Positions 24,837-34,379 of a stretch of 39,514 nt of DNA are shown here, piece by piece; positions within the stretch are counted from its first letter, which is position 1; every line of letters starts with the position of its first letter. Below the pieces are notes generated by a model that searched no databases, was not told the DNA's origin, and worked only from the letters and a program-made list of their open reading frames with translations. This DNA comes from Rickettsiales bacterium. GTDB taxonomy: Bacteria > Pseudomonadota > Alphaproteobacteria > Rickettsiales > Deianiraeaceae. The position numbers were made by a program, and so were the translations under genes. The DNA lies in NCBI GenBank assembly GCA_017444095.1, contig JAFSXM010000002.1, positions 1 through 39,514 on the forward strand, read 5' to 3'.

Positions 24837-26216
24837 ATGAAACAATCTGTTGATAAAAATCAATTTTATATTTTTGACAATTTTGACAATATTAGTGTCA
24901 ACATTAGTTCACCGAAATGTTTTACAGAATTTCTTATTGATTATGATTCTGAAAAACACATTTCTGAAAAACACATTGTGTCTGAAGAAAATGCAAAAAA
25001 AATAAACTTTGATATCACAATTAACATTAATAGTCAAACAAAAAAGAATATTACAATATGTATGGTTTGTTATAAAAATAAAATTTTTCAAGGTTTTTTC
25101 TTTGAGAAACAAGGTATTTTTTGTGATGAATACAATAAAAGAGGTTCGCATTATTTATCGCAAATGCAACCAGTACAACTAATATACTCGCTGTATACAT
25201 CATTGCTGAACAAGATGTTTAATGGAAATAATCTAACAGATAATGAAAAAAAAGCATGTGCTATATCATTAATGCGCACATATAGTAATCTAAAAGAACG
25301 TGGATATATTATATATACAGCTTCAAAAAATATGCAGGAATATTTAAATAAATTCTTTTTTCCACTTGTTGCCATATTACGTAATACTCGTGAATATGAA
25401 AAGATTGAACAGCGTCAATCAGAATATGATATTCGTTCATTAGGAGAATTAGAAGATTTTAATAAAAAATTTAATAATTTTTGCAGTCAAAATACACAAA
25501 ATCTTTATAACGGCAAACTACATAATAATGGTCTAAAATTACGAAATGTTGATAACAATATCACAAACATCGATAATAATATAATATTTGAACCAAAAAA
25601 TATAGTAAATAATAATAGTTTACAGACAAAAATAACCTTTCATCAACAAAATCAACAAAGCGGGGCAATGAAAGAAGGTGATACCAACAATCAAAAAAAC
25701 AAAGAAGAAGAACAAGAAAAGTCATACAAACAAGAAGACGAAGAAAAAATAATAGCAAACGACAAAGAAATCAATTTACATAACCAAGAAATAATCAATA
25801 CATCACAAGGACAAAAGAAAACAATTTCAGGCAACCAAACAAAACAGGGAAAACAACAAAAGGAATGTTATTTATTTAAAAATAATAGTTTACAGACAAA
25901 AATAACCTTTCATCAACAAAATCAACAAAGCGAAGTAATGAAAGAAGATAATGCCAACAAAAAAAACAAAGAAGAACAAGAAAAGCAATACAAGCAAGAA
26001 GACAAAGAAGAAATAATAACAAACAACAAAGAAATCAATTTAAATAACAAAGAAACAATAACGGCATTACAAGGACAAAATGAAACAATTTCAGGCAACC
26101 AAACAAAACAGGGAAAACAACAAAAGGAATGTTATTTATTTGAATATCTTAATATAAGTAATTGTTGCAAAATTTGTCAAAATGAAGAAGAGCTACAAAA
26201 AAATAAGAGCAATTAA
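24837..26216 (+). CDS. Orphan protein with internal 90-residue duplication and Cys-rich end
   Basis: A 459-residue protein without signal peptide or recognised domain. Residues 1-200 are folded-looking (LSQMQPVQLIYSLYTSLLNK, MQEYLNKFFFPLVAILRN). After an Asn-rich linker a unit of about 90 residues is repeated twice. Each begins NNSLQTKITFHQQNQQS, continues through a Glu/Lys/Gln-rich stretch and ends SGNQTKQGKQQKECYLF. The protein closes with LNISNCCKICQNEEELQKN. The Cys cluster near the end recalls other orphan proteins in the window (31667, 34380, 36641 genes). The repeats are highly charged and probably disordered. An effector or surface-interaction role is inference. Confidence 0.75.
   Translation: MKQSVDKNQFYIFDNFDNISVNISSPKCFTEFLIDYDSEKHISEKHIVSEENAKKINFDITININSQTKKNITICMVCYKNKIFQGFFFEKQGIFCDEYNKRGSHYLSQMQPVQLIYSLYTSLLNKMFNGNNLTDNEKKACAISLMRTYSNLKERGYIIYTASKNMQEYLNKFFFPLVAILRNTREYEKIEQRQSEYDIRSLGELEDFNKKFNNFCSQNTQNLYNGKLHNNGLKLRNVDNNITNIDNNIIFEPKNIVNNNSLQTKITFHQQNQQSGAMKEGDTNNQKNKEEEQEKSYKQEDEEKIIANDKEINLHNQEIINTSQGQKKTISGNQTKQGKQQKECYLFKNNSLQTKITFHQQNQQSEVMKEDNANKKNKEEQEKQYKQEDKEEIITNNKEINLNNKETITALQGQNETISGNQTKQGKQQKECYLFEYLNISNCCKICQNEEELQKNKSN
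25611..26144. repeat. Tandem duplication, units of 270 and 264 bp
   Basis: Unit 1 is 25611-25880 and unit 2 is 25881-26144. The first about 50 bases and last about 45 bases of the units are nearly or fully identical, while the middle has diverged and lost two codons. The frame is preserved. Confidence 0.9.
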
Positions 26217-26335
26217 ATAATCAAAATTTGTAATCATTAAGATATATAGACCAAGAAATGTAAATTTCTATTTTATAGAAATGGTTTACTATACAATAAT
26301 TCTTCAACAAATTCACTTGACATTTAAATTGAGAT

Positions 26336-26355
26336 ATTCTCATTTAGATGAGAAT
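26336..26355 (+). promoter_or_regulatory. Hairpin over the rpmI start
   Basis: ATTCTCAT-TTAG-ATGAGAAT forms a perfect 8-bp stem with a 4-base loop, and the right arm begins with the first ATG of rpmI (26348). TATTCT (26335-26340) overlaps the left arm and could be the -10. Because rpmI-rplT operons are often autoregulated by L20 at the rpmI leader, this is a candidate control site; that role is inference. Confidence 0.5.
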
Positions 26356-26632
26356 TCTTATGAAGCCAAAACTTAAAAAGTTGAGAAAATTGAGAACTGG
26401 AAACAAAACCAATAATGGCATTAAAAAGAGTAATTATAAATTAAAAGTTAAGTCTTCTGCAAAAAAGAGATTTTCATTGACTGCAACTGGTTTAGTGAGA
26501 GCACCACAAGCCAATAAAAGACATAATATGAGAAAAAGGTCAGCAAGACAAATTAGAGAACAAAGAGGCACAACAATATTGGTTGAAGATGCACCAATGA
26601 TATTGAAAGTTTGTAATTTAGCTTTACATTAA
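26348..26632 (+). CDS. rpmI: Ribosomal protein bL35 with N-terminal extension
   Basis: A large-subunit protein. The family core starts at [20 protein letters not shown] and continues through [22 protein letters not shown] to the end. bL35 is usually about 65 residues and begins [14 protein letters not shown]; here about 30 basic residues precede the core ([20 protein letters not shown] from the ATG at 26360, or four residues more from 26348). The two possible starts are separated by only four codons. infC, the usual first gene of this operon, is absent upstream. rplT follows after 33 bases. Confidence 0.92.
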   Translation: MRILMKPKLKKLRKLRTGNKTNNGIKKSNYKLKVKSSAKKRFSLTATGLVRAPQANKRHNMRKRSARQIREQRGTTILVEDAPMILKVCNLALH

Positions 26633-26665
26633 GAGATAGTTTTAGATTGTTTTGATTTTGTTTTT

Positions 26666-27010
26666 ATGGCAAGAGTGAAAAGGGGTGTAGCAAGTAGAAA
26701 ATATAGAAAAAAAATCCTAAAAATGGCAAAAGGATATCAAGGTAGAAATAAAAATTGTTATCGCATTGCTGTTCAAAAAGTTCAAAAAGGATTACAATAT
26801 AATTATCGTGACCGCCGTGTTCGTAGAAGAGAATTTCGTGCATTATGGATTGTTAGATTAAATGCAGTTGTTCGTGAAATGGGGATGAAATATTCCACAT
26901 TTATTGATAAACTTAAAAAAGCAGGTATTGAGTTAAACAGAAAAATGCTTGCCGACTTGGCCGTTAATGAGCCAACAGCATTTAAAGCAATAGTTGACAG
27001 AGTGAAGTAG
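26666..27010 (+). CDS. rplT: Ribosomal protein bL20
   Basis: A 114-residue large-subunit assembly protein. Motifs: [60 protein letters not shown], then [20 protein letters not shown] and [16 protein letters not shown]. Length and order are standard for the family. It is downstream of rpmI as in most bacteria, and no separate promoter is obvious. Confidence 0.97.
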   Translation: MARVKRGVASRKYRKKILKMAKGYQGRNKNCYRIAVQKVQKGLQYNYRDRRVRRREFRALWIVRLNAVVREMGMKYSTFIDKLKKAGIELNRKMLADLAVNEPTAFKAIVDRVK

Positions 27011-27029
27011 TCATATATTGCATATTTAA

Positions 27030-27035
27030 TATAAT
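27030..27035 (+). promoter_or_regulatory. -10 element TATAAT, 6 nt before ATG
   Basis: A perfect TATAAT is followed by six bases and the ATG at 27042. No convincing -35 is seen 16-18 bases upstream. Confidence 0.5.
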
Positions 27036-27041
27036 TCTATT

Positions 27042-28289
27042 ATGGCACATAAGAGAATTTATTTAGCATCTTTTTTGTTCGGTTTTATATCCTGTTGGAT
27101 TTTATTTGGAGCTGTCAATTTATCAACATATTATCGTAGTTTTGTGGAAATTTTTACATATAGAAGAATATTATATTTGATATTCTGTTTACTTTTCATT
27201 GTGCTTTTAATTGTAATAAATGACACAATTAAGAATTTTATAGAAACAATACGAAACAGAAGAAAATTTCTTATTGGCTCCGTTGTCTTTACCATTGTTG
27301 CAATGTTATCGATATATTTTGGTTGTGAAAAATATGTCAGCGATTGGCGAATGTTTACAATTCATCAATTAAATTATATGCTTTATATTTTTGCTTGGTA
27401 TAGCTTAATTAAGGCATTTAAAGTTTGGAGAAAATATGGTAATTTTTATGCATTACTTGAAAAAGGGTTAGTTAAAAAATATTTAACATACATATTTGTA
27501 ATACTTCTTTCTATAAATGTATTTTTATACTTCGATGGAGTGAAGAACTTCACGATGGCAAGTGGGATATTATCAGCATCCACCTGTTGTTTATCATTTT
27601 TCTGTTTATTAGCTACAATCATTTACCAACATTCAAAAAAACTACAACAAAAAGTATCTGTATGGAAAAAAGAAACAGAGGATAGAATTGCAAACGGCGA
27701 TACGCCGAAAGAAGTATCATTGGCATACGACCAAATGACCCTTGTTTCACTTTCAACAATTATCACTAAACGAGTATTAGACACAACAAGGGCAACTGAT
27801 TTTCAATTTATCATCAGTAAGGTTTTTAAAATCGTGTGCTATTCAATCTCATTGATAACAACATGCAGATTTACAGGACAAATGAAAAAAATGTCAAGAA
27901 CCTTAACTATGGTTGGATTATTTTTAATTTTCATATTATCACTTGCATACTCCACATCTTTTCATAGTTTTTTAGTGAAAAACCCAAACTTAGACGATAT
28001 ACTATGTAAAGTCATAGACTATGCAATCTTACCAATAGGCACAATTAAAGCAATAGTTCAAATTATAACTATCATTCTCGCAAAAAAAGCAACAGCAATC
28101 AGCATCAATTACTTCATTATTGGATGTTTCTTTTCAATAGTTACTCCATTCAATTTAATGGTTAAAGGTAGTGTTCAAGACAGCACTATAACTATGACAT
28201 TGTATAAATTCTTTTTATATCTAACTATTGTTTTCTTGGCATTATTCTTTTCTTATAAAGAAAACAAGAAAAGCAAAAAAATTAAATAA
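27042..28289 (+). CDS. Polytopic inner-membrane protein, unknown function
   Basis: A 415-residue protein with roughly nine to ten hydrophobic segments (for example LASFLFGFISCWILFGAV, ILYLIFCLLFIVLLIVI, YLTYIFVILLSINVFLYF and LTMVGLFLIFILSLAYS). A soluble charged loop lies in the middle (VWKKETEDRIANGDTPKEV). The C-terminus is Lys-rich (YKENKKSKKIK), which places it in the cytoplasm. I recognise no transporter signature. It stands alone between rplT and the convergent mraY, with 135 bases of featureless AT-rich sequence after it. Confidence 0.75.
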   Translation: MAHKRIYLASFLFGFISCWILFGAVNLSTYYRSFVEIFTYRRILYLIFCLLFIVLLIVINDTIKNFIETIRNRRKFLIGSVVFTIVAMLSIYFGCEKYVSDWRMFTIHQLNYMLYIFAWYSLIKAFKVWRKYGNFYALLEKGLVKKYLTYIFVILLSINVFLYFDGVKNFTMASGILSASTCCLSFFCLLATIIYQHSKKLQQKVSVWKKETEDRIANGDTPKEVSLAYDQMTLVSLSTIITKRVLDTTRATDFQFIISKVFKIVCYSISLITTCRFTGQMKKMSRTLTMVGLFLIFILSLAYSTSFHSFLVKNPNLDDILCKVIDYAILPIGTIKAIVQIITIILAKKATAISINYFIIGCFFSIVTPFNLMVKGSVQDSTITMTLYKFFLYLTIVFLALFFSYKENKKSKKIK

Positions 28290-28424
28290 TCAAAATATGT
28301 AATTATTTACAATAATTATCTGCCTTTCGCAAGATACATTTTAATAACAAAAAGGAATGCAGGAAAACATTACAATATTCAACTTGAATATCAACTAATA
28401 CACAAAGATAATAAATAAAAAACT

Positions 28425-29516
28425 CTATCTAACCTTTAAACTTGAAAGTGCAATAAGGGCAAAAAAGAAAGATATAATCCAAAATCTAACAACAACCTGC
28501 ATCTCGCTCCATCCTGTTTTTTCGAAATGATGATGTATTGGTGTCATTTTGAATAATCTTTTTCCTTTTGTAGCTTTAAAATATCCTACCTGCAATATAA
28601 CGGATAATGTTTCAACGACAAACAATCCGCCAGCAATCGCTAATAAAAACTCACTTTTTATCAAAACGGCAGAACTACCAAGAACACCGCCAAGTGCCAA
28701 GCTTCCGGTATCTCCCATAAATATTTGTGCTGGTTTAATATTAAACCATAAAAATCCAATACAAGCACCTATAAGAGCAGATAAAAACACACATACTTCT
28801 TGTGCTCCATCCTGATAGTTAAACAACAGATATTGAGACATTTGAAAATTACTAATTACATACCCAAAGACTAAAAATACACTTGCTGTTAAAATAATAG
28901 GCACAGCCACAAGACCATCAAGGCCATCTGTTAAATTAACGGCATTGCTTGCACCAACAATAACAAGCACACGGAAAATAGTATAAAATACTCCTATGTT
29001 AAATACTATTTTTCTAAAAAATGGAAAAGTAAGTGTATTACCATAGTCATCTATATCTATAACATAATTAGCAAGAAGGACAACTGCGACTGCAATTATA
29101 GTTTGAAGAACAAATTTCATCTTAGCACTCATTCCAGCAACATTCTTTTTTTTAATTTTACGATAATCATCAAGAAAACCTGCAACACCAAATGCAAGAA
29201 GAGACAAAATAAGTATTGCCATATAACAATTTTTTAAATTCCCAAACAAAACACACGAAACTAATATTGAAATAATAATCATAACACCACCCATTGTAGG
29301 TGTCCCAACTTTTTGCAAATGTTCCGGCAAATAATTACCACGAATTGGTTGACCTTTTTTTTGCCATTTATGACTAAAAGCAATATATTTTGGCATACAA
29401 ATGAGCATAATTGCAAAAGACAGCAATAATGAGGCTCCACATCTTGCTGTAATATAGCTAAAAATATGCCAAAGACCATTCACATTTTCAAACCAAGATG
29501 AGAAAAAAGTATACAT
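28425..29516 (-). CDS. mraY: Phospho-MurNAc-pentapeptide transferase
   Basis: This integral membrane enzyme makes lipid I from UDP-MurNAc-pentapeptide and undecaprenyl phosphate. Motifs: GTPTMGGVMII, the catalytic GFLDDYRKIKKKN, NAVNLTDGLDGL, FMGDTGSLALGG, and the cytoplasmic MTPIHHHFEKTGWSEMQVV. The length of 363 is normal. It starts 22 bases after rseP stops and is probably transcribed with it, an unusual pairing, since mraY normally lies between murF and murD. murF is 10 kb away in this window. Confidence 0.97.
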   Translation of the reverse strand: MYTFFSSWFENVNGLWHIFSYITARCGASLLLSFAIMLICMPKYIAFSHKWQKKGQPIRGNYLPEHLQKVGTPTMGGVMIIISILVSCVLFGNLKNCYMAILILSLLAFGVAGFLDDYRKIKKKNVAGMSAKMKFVLQTIIAVAVVLLANYVIDIDDYGNTLTFPFFRKIVFNIGVFYTIFRVLVIVGASNAVNLTDGLDGLVAVPIILTASVFLVFGYVISNFQMSQYLLFNYQDGAQEVCVFLSALIGACIGFLWFNIKPAQIFMGDTGSLALGGVLGSSAVLIKSEFLLAIAGGLFVVETLSVILQVGYFKATKGKRLFKMTPIHHHFEKTGWSEMQVVVRFWIISFFFALIALSSLKVR

Positions 29517-29538
29517 ACAATAAACAAAAAACTAAAAA

Positions 29539-30612
29539 CTATCTGTGTATAAAAATATCATTAAAAAAACCAAGCACCATTAAAAATCCAACAATAGCTA
29601 TACCGATATACATGGCGATTTTATAAACTTTATTTGGTATTCTTTTTTTAGAGACAAGCTCTATAAAACTAAACAATACATGCCCGCCATCAAGTAAAGG
29701 TATAGGCATTATATTTATAATTCCCAAGCTCATTGATATTAAAGCTATAAAATATAGCAACTGAACTGCACCTTTTTTACCAGCTTTTGCAGATTGTTTA
29801 GCAATGGTAATTGGCCCGCCAATACTTTTAGTTTTATGTTTTAGAAAAATATTTCCAAAGGCACGACAAGTGGATGAGCTAATATCATATATTTCATTAA
29901 ATGATGCCATTATGGCTCCACCAAGTGAGACCTTGTTATATTCTATCTTATCACCAATTACACCAAGTATCGAACCAGATGAGTATTTACCTTTAAAAGA
30001 AAATTTTTTTTCTACATCTTTGTTATTGCTGTCTTTCACTATTCTTGCAATTTTAACCTCAATGTCATTGCCAATAATGGTATTCAATGCCTTACCAACA
30101 TCTTTAAATATCTCGATTTTATATCCATTTATTGATAATATTTTGTCATTTGCTTTCAAACCAATTTTTTCAGCAATACTATTCTTTTCAACACTTGTTA
30201 TAATTGGTAAAATTCTGGATACTCCCTTGGTTGCAAAAACAGCAAAGAACAGCACAAAAGCTAAAAACAAGTTCATTAAAGGACCTGCACTTGCAACTAA
30301 TATCTTTTTAAAAGGGTGTTTATAAGCTAAACAATATTTCAATTCATCATCAGTTGGTTTTTCTTTATAACCAAATGTTCCACTTGCATTATCATCACCA
30401 TACATCTTAACATAACCGCCGAAAGGCAATAATGATACTTTCCATAATTCACCATTTTTTCGTTTAAAACCAAACAATTTTAATCCAAAACCAATGGAAA
30501 ATTCTTCAATCTTTACACCGCAAAGTTTTGCTACTAAATAATGTCCCAGTTCATGTATAAATACAACAATAGTAAGAACGAGTATAAAATATAAAGTAGA
30601 TGAAATCATCAC
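29539..30612 (-). CDS. rseP: RseP/RIP-type site-2 metalloprotease
   Basis: An intramembrane zinc protease that cleaves membrane-bound anti-sigma factors and signal-peptide remnants. The zinc site HELGH is at residues 20-24 in the first span (VVFIHELGHYLVAKLCG). EEFSIGFGLKLFG and LPFGGYVKMYG follow. One PDZ-like domain is visible around SVEKNSIAEKIGLKANDKIL. The third zinc ligand is in MPIPLLDGGHVLFSFIEL. The length of 357 is within range, with one PDZ rather than two. The start is a GTG at 30612 or the adjacent ATG at 30609. It is followed by mraY. Confidence 0.95.
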   Translation of the reverse strand: MMISSTLYFILVLTIVVFIHELGHYLVAKLCGVKIEEFSIGFGLKLFGFKRKNGELWKVSLLPFGGYVKMYGDDNASGTFGYKEKPTDDELKYCLAYKHPFKKILVASAGPLMNLFLAFVLFFAVFATKGVSRILPIITSVEKNSIAEKIGLKANDKILSINGYKIEIFKDVGKALNTIIGNDIEVKIARIVKDSNNKDVEKKFSFKGKYSSGSILGVIGDKIEYNKVSLGGAIMASFNEIYDISSSTCRAFGNIFLKHKTKSIGGPITIAKQSAKAGKKGAVQLLYFIALISMSLGIINIMPIPLLDGGHVLFSFIELVSKKRIPNKVYKIAMYIGIAIVGFLMVLGFFNDIFIHR

Positions 30613-30704
30613 ACTACAAAATGACTTACTATTTTATAAATCAATAAAAATGTCATAATATGTAAATTGATTATTAAATCATCAAATATCGTGTATTTAT
30701 TGTA

Positions 30705-31601
30705 ATGAGTATTATTCACGAATTTAAAACTTTTCTCAAAATAAATAGAAGTGCAAGCGAACATACAATTAAAACATACATAGAAGATGTTTATAATTTT
30801 TGCAAATTTATAAATATAGATACTGATAACTTAGAAACATTAAAAAACATTAACAACGATAATATCAAAGAATGGCTAATAGATAGGCGAAATAAAGTAA
30901 GCAATAGGACAATCTCACGACAAATTGTAGCTATCAAAATGTTTTTTATATTTCTAAATGAAATACATAACATTAGAAATGATGCAATATTAAACCTTAG
31001 TGGTTTAAAATTTCGTAATAATTTGCCGAAAGCAGTAAATAATAACACAATATTAGAAATTATAGACAATCTTGATGGAATAATTAAATATAAGCATAAC
31101 TTTGAAATTGAACGAGATAGGTTATTATTAACACTACTCTATTCTACCGGAATTAGAATATCAGAAGCTTTACAACTATCGCATCAAGATTTGCAAGCTT
31201 CACAAGCTACAATAATTGCAAAAGGACAAAAGGAAAGGATAATACCAATTTTGCCTATCGTCAATCAAAAATATCACACATATATCAATGCATTAAAGAG
31301 AGCAGATATAATGATAAACAATAAGTATGTTTTTCTTAAAATAGATGCAAAAAATAATGTTAAAAAACTACCAATAAGAGATATAGAAAGAATTTTTGAG
31401 CAGATAAAAATTAACCGCAATTTACAAGCATTTTCACCTCATGTATTAAGACATTCATTTGCAACATCTTTACTTGAAAATGGTGCAAATATAAAACAAA
31501 TTCAATCGTTATTAGGGCACAAAAATCTTTCTACAACACAAAAATACACAAAAATTACAGAAAAACTACTATCAGCCAAACTTGAGAAAATTGGATGGTA
31601 A
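30705..31601 (+). CDS. XerC/XerD-type tyrosine recombinase
   Basis: A 298-residue site-specific recombinase. The N-terminal SAM-like core-binding domain has INRSASEHTIKTYIEDVYNF and SNRTISRQIVAIKMFFIFLN. The catalytic residues are Arg in STGIRISEAL, Lys in AKGQKERIIP, His-x-x-Arg in HVLRHSFATSLLENGA, His in LLGHKNLSTTQKYT, and Tyr in that same block. Length and sequence fit the chromosome-dimer resolvases XerC and XerD rather than phage integrases; I cannot say which. No integration site or phage genes are nearby. It is divergent from rseP, with 92 bases between starts. Confidence 0.9.
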   Translation: MSIIHEFKTFLKINRSASEHTIKTYIEDVYNFCKFINIDTDNLETLKNINNDNIKEWLIDRRNKVSNRTISRQIVAIKMFFIFLNEIHNIRNDAILNLSGLKFRNNLPKAVNNNTILEIIDNLDGIIKYKHNFEIERDRLLLTLLYSTGIRISEALQLSHQDLQASQATIIAKGQKERIIPILPIVNQKYHTYINALKRADIMINNKYVFLKIDAKNNVKKLPIRDIERIFEQIKINRNLQAFSPHVLRHSFATSLLENGANIKQIQSLLGHKNLSTTQKYTKITEKLLSAKLEKIGW

Positions 31602-31634
31602 TAAACATCTCTTTAAGAACTCACTGAATAAACA

Positions 31635-31661
31635 TTGTTTTTTTTTTTTTTTTGTTATAAC
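31635..31661 (+). promoter_or_regulatory. Promoter with T16 homopolymer in its spacer
   Basis: TTGTTT (31635-31640) and TATAAC (31656-31661) flank a spacer made almost entirely of T; the whole T run is 16 bases (31638-31653). The ATG at 31667 follows five bases after the -10. The spacer is 15 bases at present, so slippage would move it toward or away from the optimum of 17. Confidence 0.55.
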
Positions 31662-31666
31662 AAGTT

Positions 31667-32494
31667 ATGGCAGAAAAAAAACTAGACGGGCCAACACCAA
31701 AAGGATTGGAAATCAAAGACGAAGAAGGAAAAAAAAATATTACAATTACATTGGGAGATGATGTTGACTTAGGGAAAATAATAACTTATCTGAAAGGTAG
31801 CAATATCATTCACCATGAAGAACTAAAGGAAAACGGCAAATATTATCAGATATGTGATAATTTTATAATTACTATTCAAATGTCTGGGGAAAAACAAAAT
31901 GATATTTACGGTTTAAAATTAAAGAATCAGAATGTTTTGTTCTACGACACAAAAAAACAAGAAATTCATTTCAATGTAGGAAACAAATGGGCTACTGGCA
32001 ATGAATCTCCATTTACATATAGGTATAAAGTCAGTAACAAACACATATTGTGTTCTCCTATAAATAGAAATACAACAAACTTACTAAATAACACGGCTTT
32101 TCGGTTGGTAAAAGATAAATATGGTAATCTTTCTTGGTTTAAAACAACAGATGATGGAAAAATATATATGATTAATAATGCCAATGTAAAAGAAAAAGAT
32201 ATTGAAGATATCGATAATAATCAATGGGTGGAAATATCACATACATATGGATCAAATATTGCAACTTGCTTTACTAATAGTATCAGCGATTACACTGGTG
32301 TTACAGATGAAAACAGACCATTACCAATAAAACGGTTTGGTAGAATGTTAGTTGGTCAACATGGAATAACTGGAAAATGTTTATGGGGCAAAGGTTGTTG
32401 TGGATGTTTTGATGGCTCTGGATATAATGAAAGTGCAATGTATAGTAAGGAAGATGAACAAAATAATGGCATAGATACAGCCAGTAAGTATTGA
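31667..32494 (+). CDS. Orphan 275-residue protein with Cys-rich C-terminal tail
   Basis: I recognise no family, and there is no signal peptide. The body looks like a beta-rich domain (YYQICDNFIITIQMSGEK, DIYGLKLKNQNVLFYDTKKQ, FRLVKDKYGNLSWFKTTDDG). Near the end PIKRFGRMLVGQHG resembles PINKLGRQLV in the 766-residue orphan at 6236-8536. It is followed by a Cys cluster, KCLWGKGCCGCFDGSG, comparable in position to those of the 34380 and 36641 proteins. It is preceded by xer and followed by lepA. A homopolymer in its promoter spacer suggests variable expression. A secreted or effector role is inference only. Confidence 0.7.
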   Translation: MAEKKLDGPTPKGLEIKDEEGKKNITITLGDDVDLGKIITYLKGSNIIHHEELKENGKYYQICDNFIITIQMSGEKQNDIYGLKLKNQNVLFYDTKKQEIHFNVGNKWATGNESPFTYRYKVSNKHILCSPINRNTTNLLNNTAFRLVKDKYGNLSWFKTTDDGKIYMINNANVKEKDIEDIDNNQWVEISHTYGSNIATCFTNSISDYTGVTDENRPLPIKRFGRMLVGQHGITGKCLWGKGCCGCFDGSGYNESAMYSKEDEQNNGIDTASKY

Positions 32495-32545
32495 TAATTG
32501 TATTGTATTATTTGCTTTTAATATTTACATTTTTGAAATATTATT

Positions 32546-34354
32546 GTGTCATACGATATTTTAAAAATCAGGAATTTTTCCATTATAGCACATATAGACC
32601 ATGGAAAAAGCACCGTTTCTGACAGAATAATACAATTATGCGGTGGTCTACAAGACAGAGAAATGACAGAACAAGTGCTTGATAGTATGGATATTGAAAA
32701 GGAACGAGGAATAACTATTAAATCTCAAACAGTTCGCTTAAAGTATAAATCAAAAGATGGAAATGAATACATCTTTAACTTAATGGATACACCTGGACAT
32801 GTTGATTTTGGCTATGAAGTAAGCCGTTGTTTATCAGCCTGCGAAGGATGTGTATTACTTGTAGATGCAACACAGGGAGTTGAAGCACAAACACTTGCTA
32901 ATGCCTATAAAGCTGTTGATGTTGGTATTGAAATATTACCGGCATTAAATAAAATAGATTTACCATCATCTCAAATAGATAACTGCAAAAAACAAATAGA
33001 AGAAGTTGTTGGATTAGATACATCAAATATAGCTCTTGTTAGTGGAAAAACAGGAGATGGTGTATTAGATATGTTGGAACAAATTATTCACGACATTCCT
33101 GCCCCGTCTGGTAATGTAAATAATCCATTAAAAGCACTATTGGTAGATGCTTGGTATGATACATATTTGGGTGTAATTTTGTTAGTTAGAGTTATAGATG
33201 GTGAATTGAAAAAAGGTGCAAAAATAAAAACATTGTCAAATGGCAATGAATATACAATAGAACAACTTGGTTTTTTTACACCAAAGAAAGTTCCTTGTGA
33301 AAGTATCAAAGCTGGCGAAGTTGGCTATTTGTGTGCTAATTTTAAAAATGTGCAAGATTGCAATATTGGTGATACAATAGTTTCTTCTAACGATGAACAA
33401 ACACAACCTCTGGAAGGATTTAAAAAGGTTCAACCTGTCGTCTTTTGCGGTGTGTATCCAATAGACACAGAGGACTATCCAAAATTAAAAGAAAGTTTAG
33501 CTAAATTATCACTCAATGATAGCAGTATAAACTATGAATATGAAACATCAGCATCACTTGGAATGGGTTTTAGATGTGGTTTTCTTGGTCTGCTTCACAT
33601 GGAGGTTATCCACGAGAGACTTGAAAGAGAGTTTGATTTAAACATAATCACTACCGCTCCAAGTGTTGTATATAAAGTGCATTTGCAAAATGGCAATATT
33701 GTAGATGTGCATAACCCATCAGATATGCCAGACCCAACACATATTAAATACATAGAAGAACCTATTGCAGAAGTAAGCATTTTAACAACAGAAGAACATA
33801 TAGGAGCTTTAATTAAATTATGTGAAGATAGAAGAGGAAAACAAAAAAACTTGTCATTCAGCGGTGGAAATAGAGCTGTCATAATATATGATATCCCGCT
33901 TGGAGAAATAATTTTTGATTTTCACGACAAATTAAAAAGTGTTAGTCGCGGATATGCAAGTTTTGAATGGCAAATTTCTCGTTATGAAGAAAGTGAGATA
34001 GTAAAAATTGACATTCTATTAAATGGAGAAAAAATGGATGCTTTAAGCCTTATGGCACACCGTAGCCGTGCAGAGCAAAGAGGTAGAGCATTATGTGAAA
34101 AATTAAAAGATTTAATACCACGACAAATGTTTGTCATACCAATTCAAGCGGCAATTGGTGGCAAAATAATTGCAAGAGAGACGATTTCGGCATATCGTAA
34201 AGATGTCTTGGCAAAATGCTATGGAGGAGACATCACGAGAAAACGAAAGCTATTGGAAAAACAAAAGAAAGGTAAAAAACGGATGAAGATGTGTGGTAAT
34301 GTTGAAGTTCCGCAAAGTGCTTTCACTGCGGTATTAAAAATGGAAGAGAAGTAG
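32546..34354 (+). CDS. lepA: Elongation factor 4 (ribosome back-translocase)
   Basis: A translational GTPase of 602 residues. The G domain begins [20 protein letters not shown] (G1), then [13 protein letters not shown] (G2), [12 protein letters not shown] (G3) and NKIDLPS (G4). The EF4-specific C-terminal domain is complete, with [20 protein letters not shown] and the end [14 protein letters not shown]. The start is a GTG at 32546. Two stretches of this gene (33605-33643 and 34271-34354) recur as a relic at 36471-36604, showing that a second copy once lay beyond the 34380-36146 gene. Confidence 0.97.
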   Translation: MSYDILKIRNFSIIAHIDHGKSTVSDRIIQLCGGLQDREMTEQVLDSMDIEKERGITIKSQTVRLKYKSKDGNEYIFNLMDTPGHVDFGYEVSRCLSACEGCVLLVDATQGVEAQTLANAYKAVDVGIEILPALNKIDLPSSQIDNCKKQIEEVVGLDTSNIALVSGKTGDGVLDMLEQIIHDIPAPSGNVNNPLKALLVDAWYDTYLGVILLVRVIDGELKKGAKIKTLSNGNEYTIEQLGFFTPKKVPCESIKAGEVGYLCANFKNVQDCNIGDTIVSSNDEQTQPLEGFKKVQPVVFCGVYPIDTEDYPKLKESLAKLSLNDSSINYEYETSASLGMGFRCGFLGLLHMEVIHERLEREFDLNIITTAPSVVYKVHLQNGNIVDVHNPSDMPDPTHIKYIEEPIAEVSILTTEEHIGALIKLCEDRRGKQKNLSFSGGNRAVIIYDIPLGEIIFDFHDKLKSVSRGYASFEWQISRYEESEIVKIDILLNGEKMDALSLMAHRSRAEQRGRALCEKLKDLIPRQMFVIPIQAAIGGKIIARETISAYRKDVLAKCYGGDITRKRKLLEKQKKGKKRMKMCGNVEVPQSAFTAVLKMEEK

Positions 34355-34379
34355 AAAAGAACTACAATAATTACTAATC

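Noticed and set aside
26268..26288. Palindrome ATTTCTAT-TTT-ATAGAAAT upstream of rpmI
   Set aside because: It is wholly AT-rich apart from two pairs and lies far from the start; it could be a weak terminator of the preceding gene, but the evidence is too thin for a separate call.
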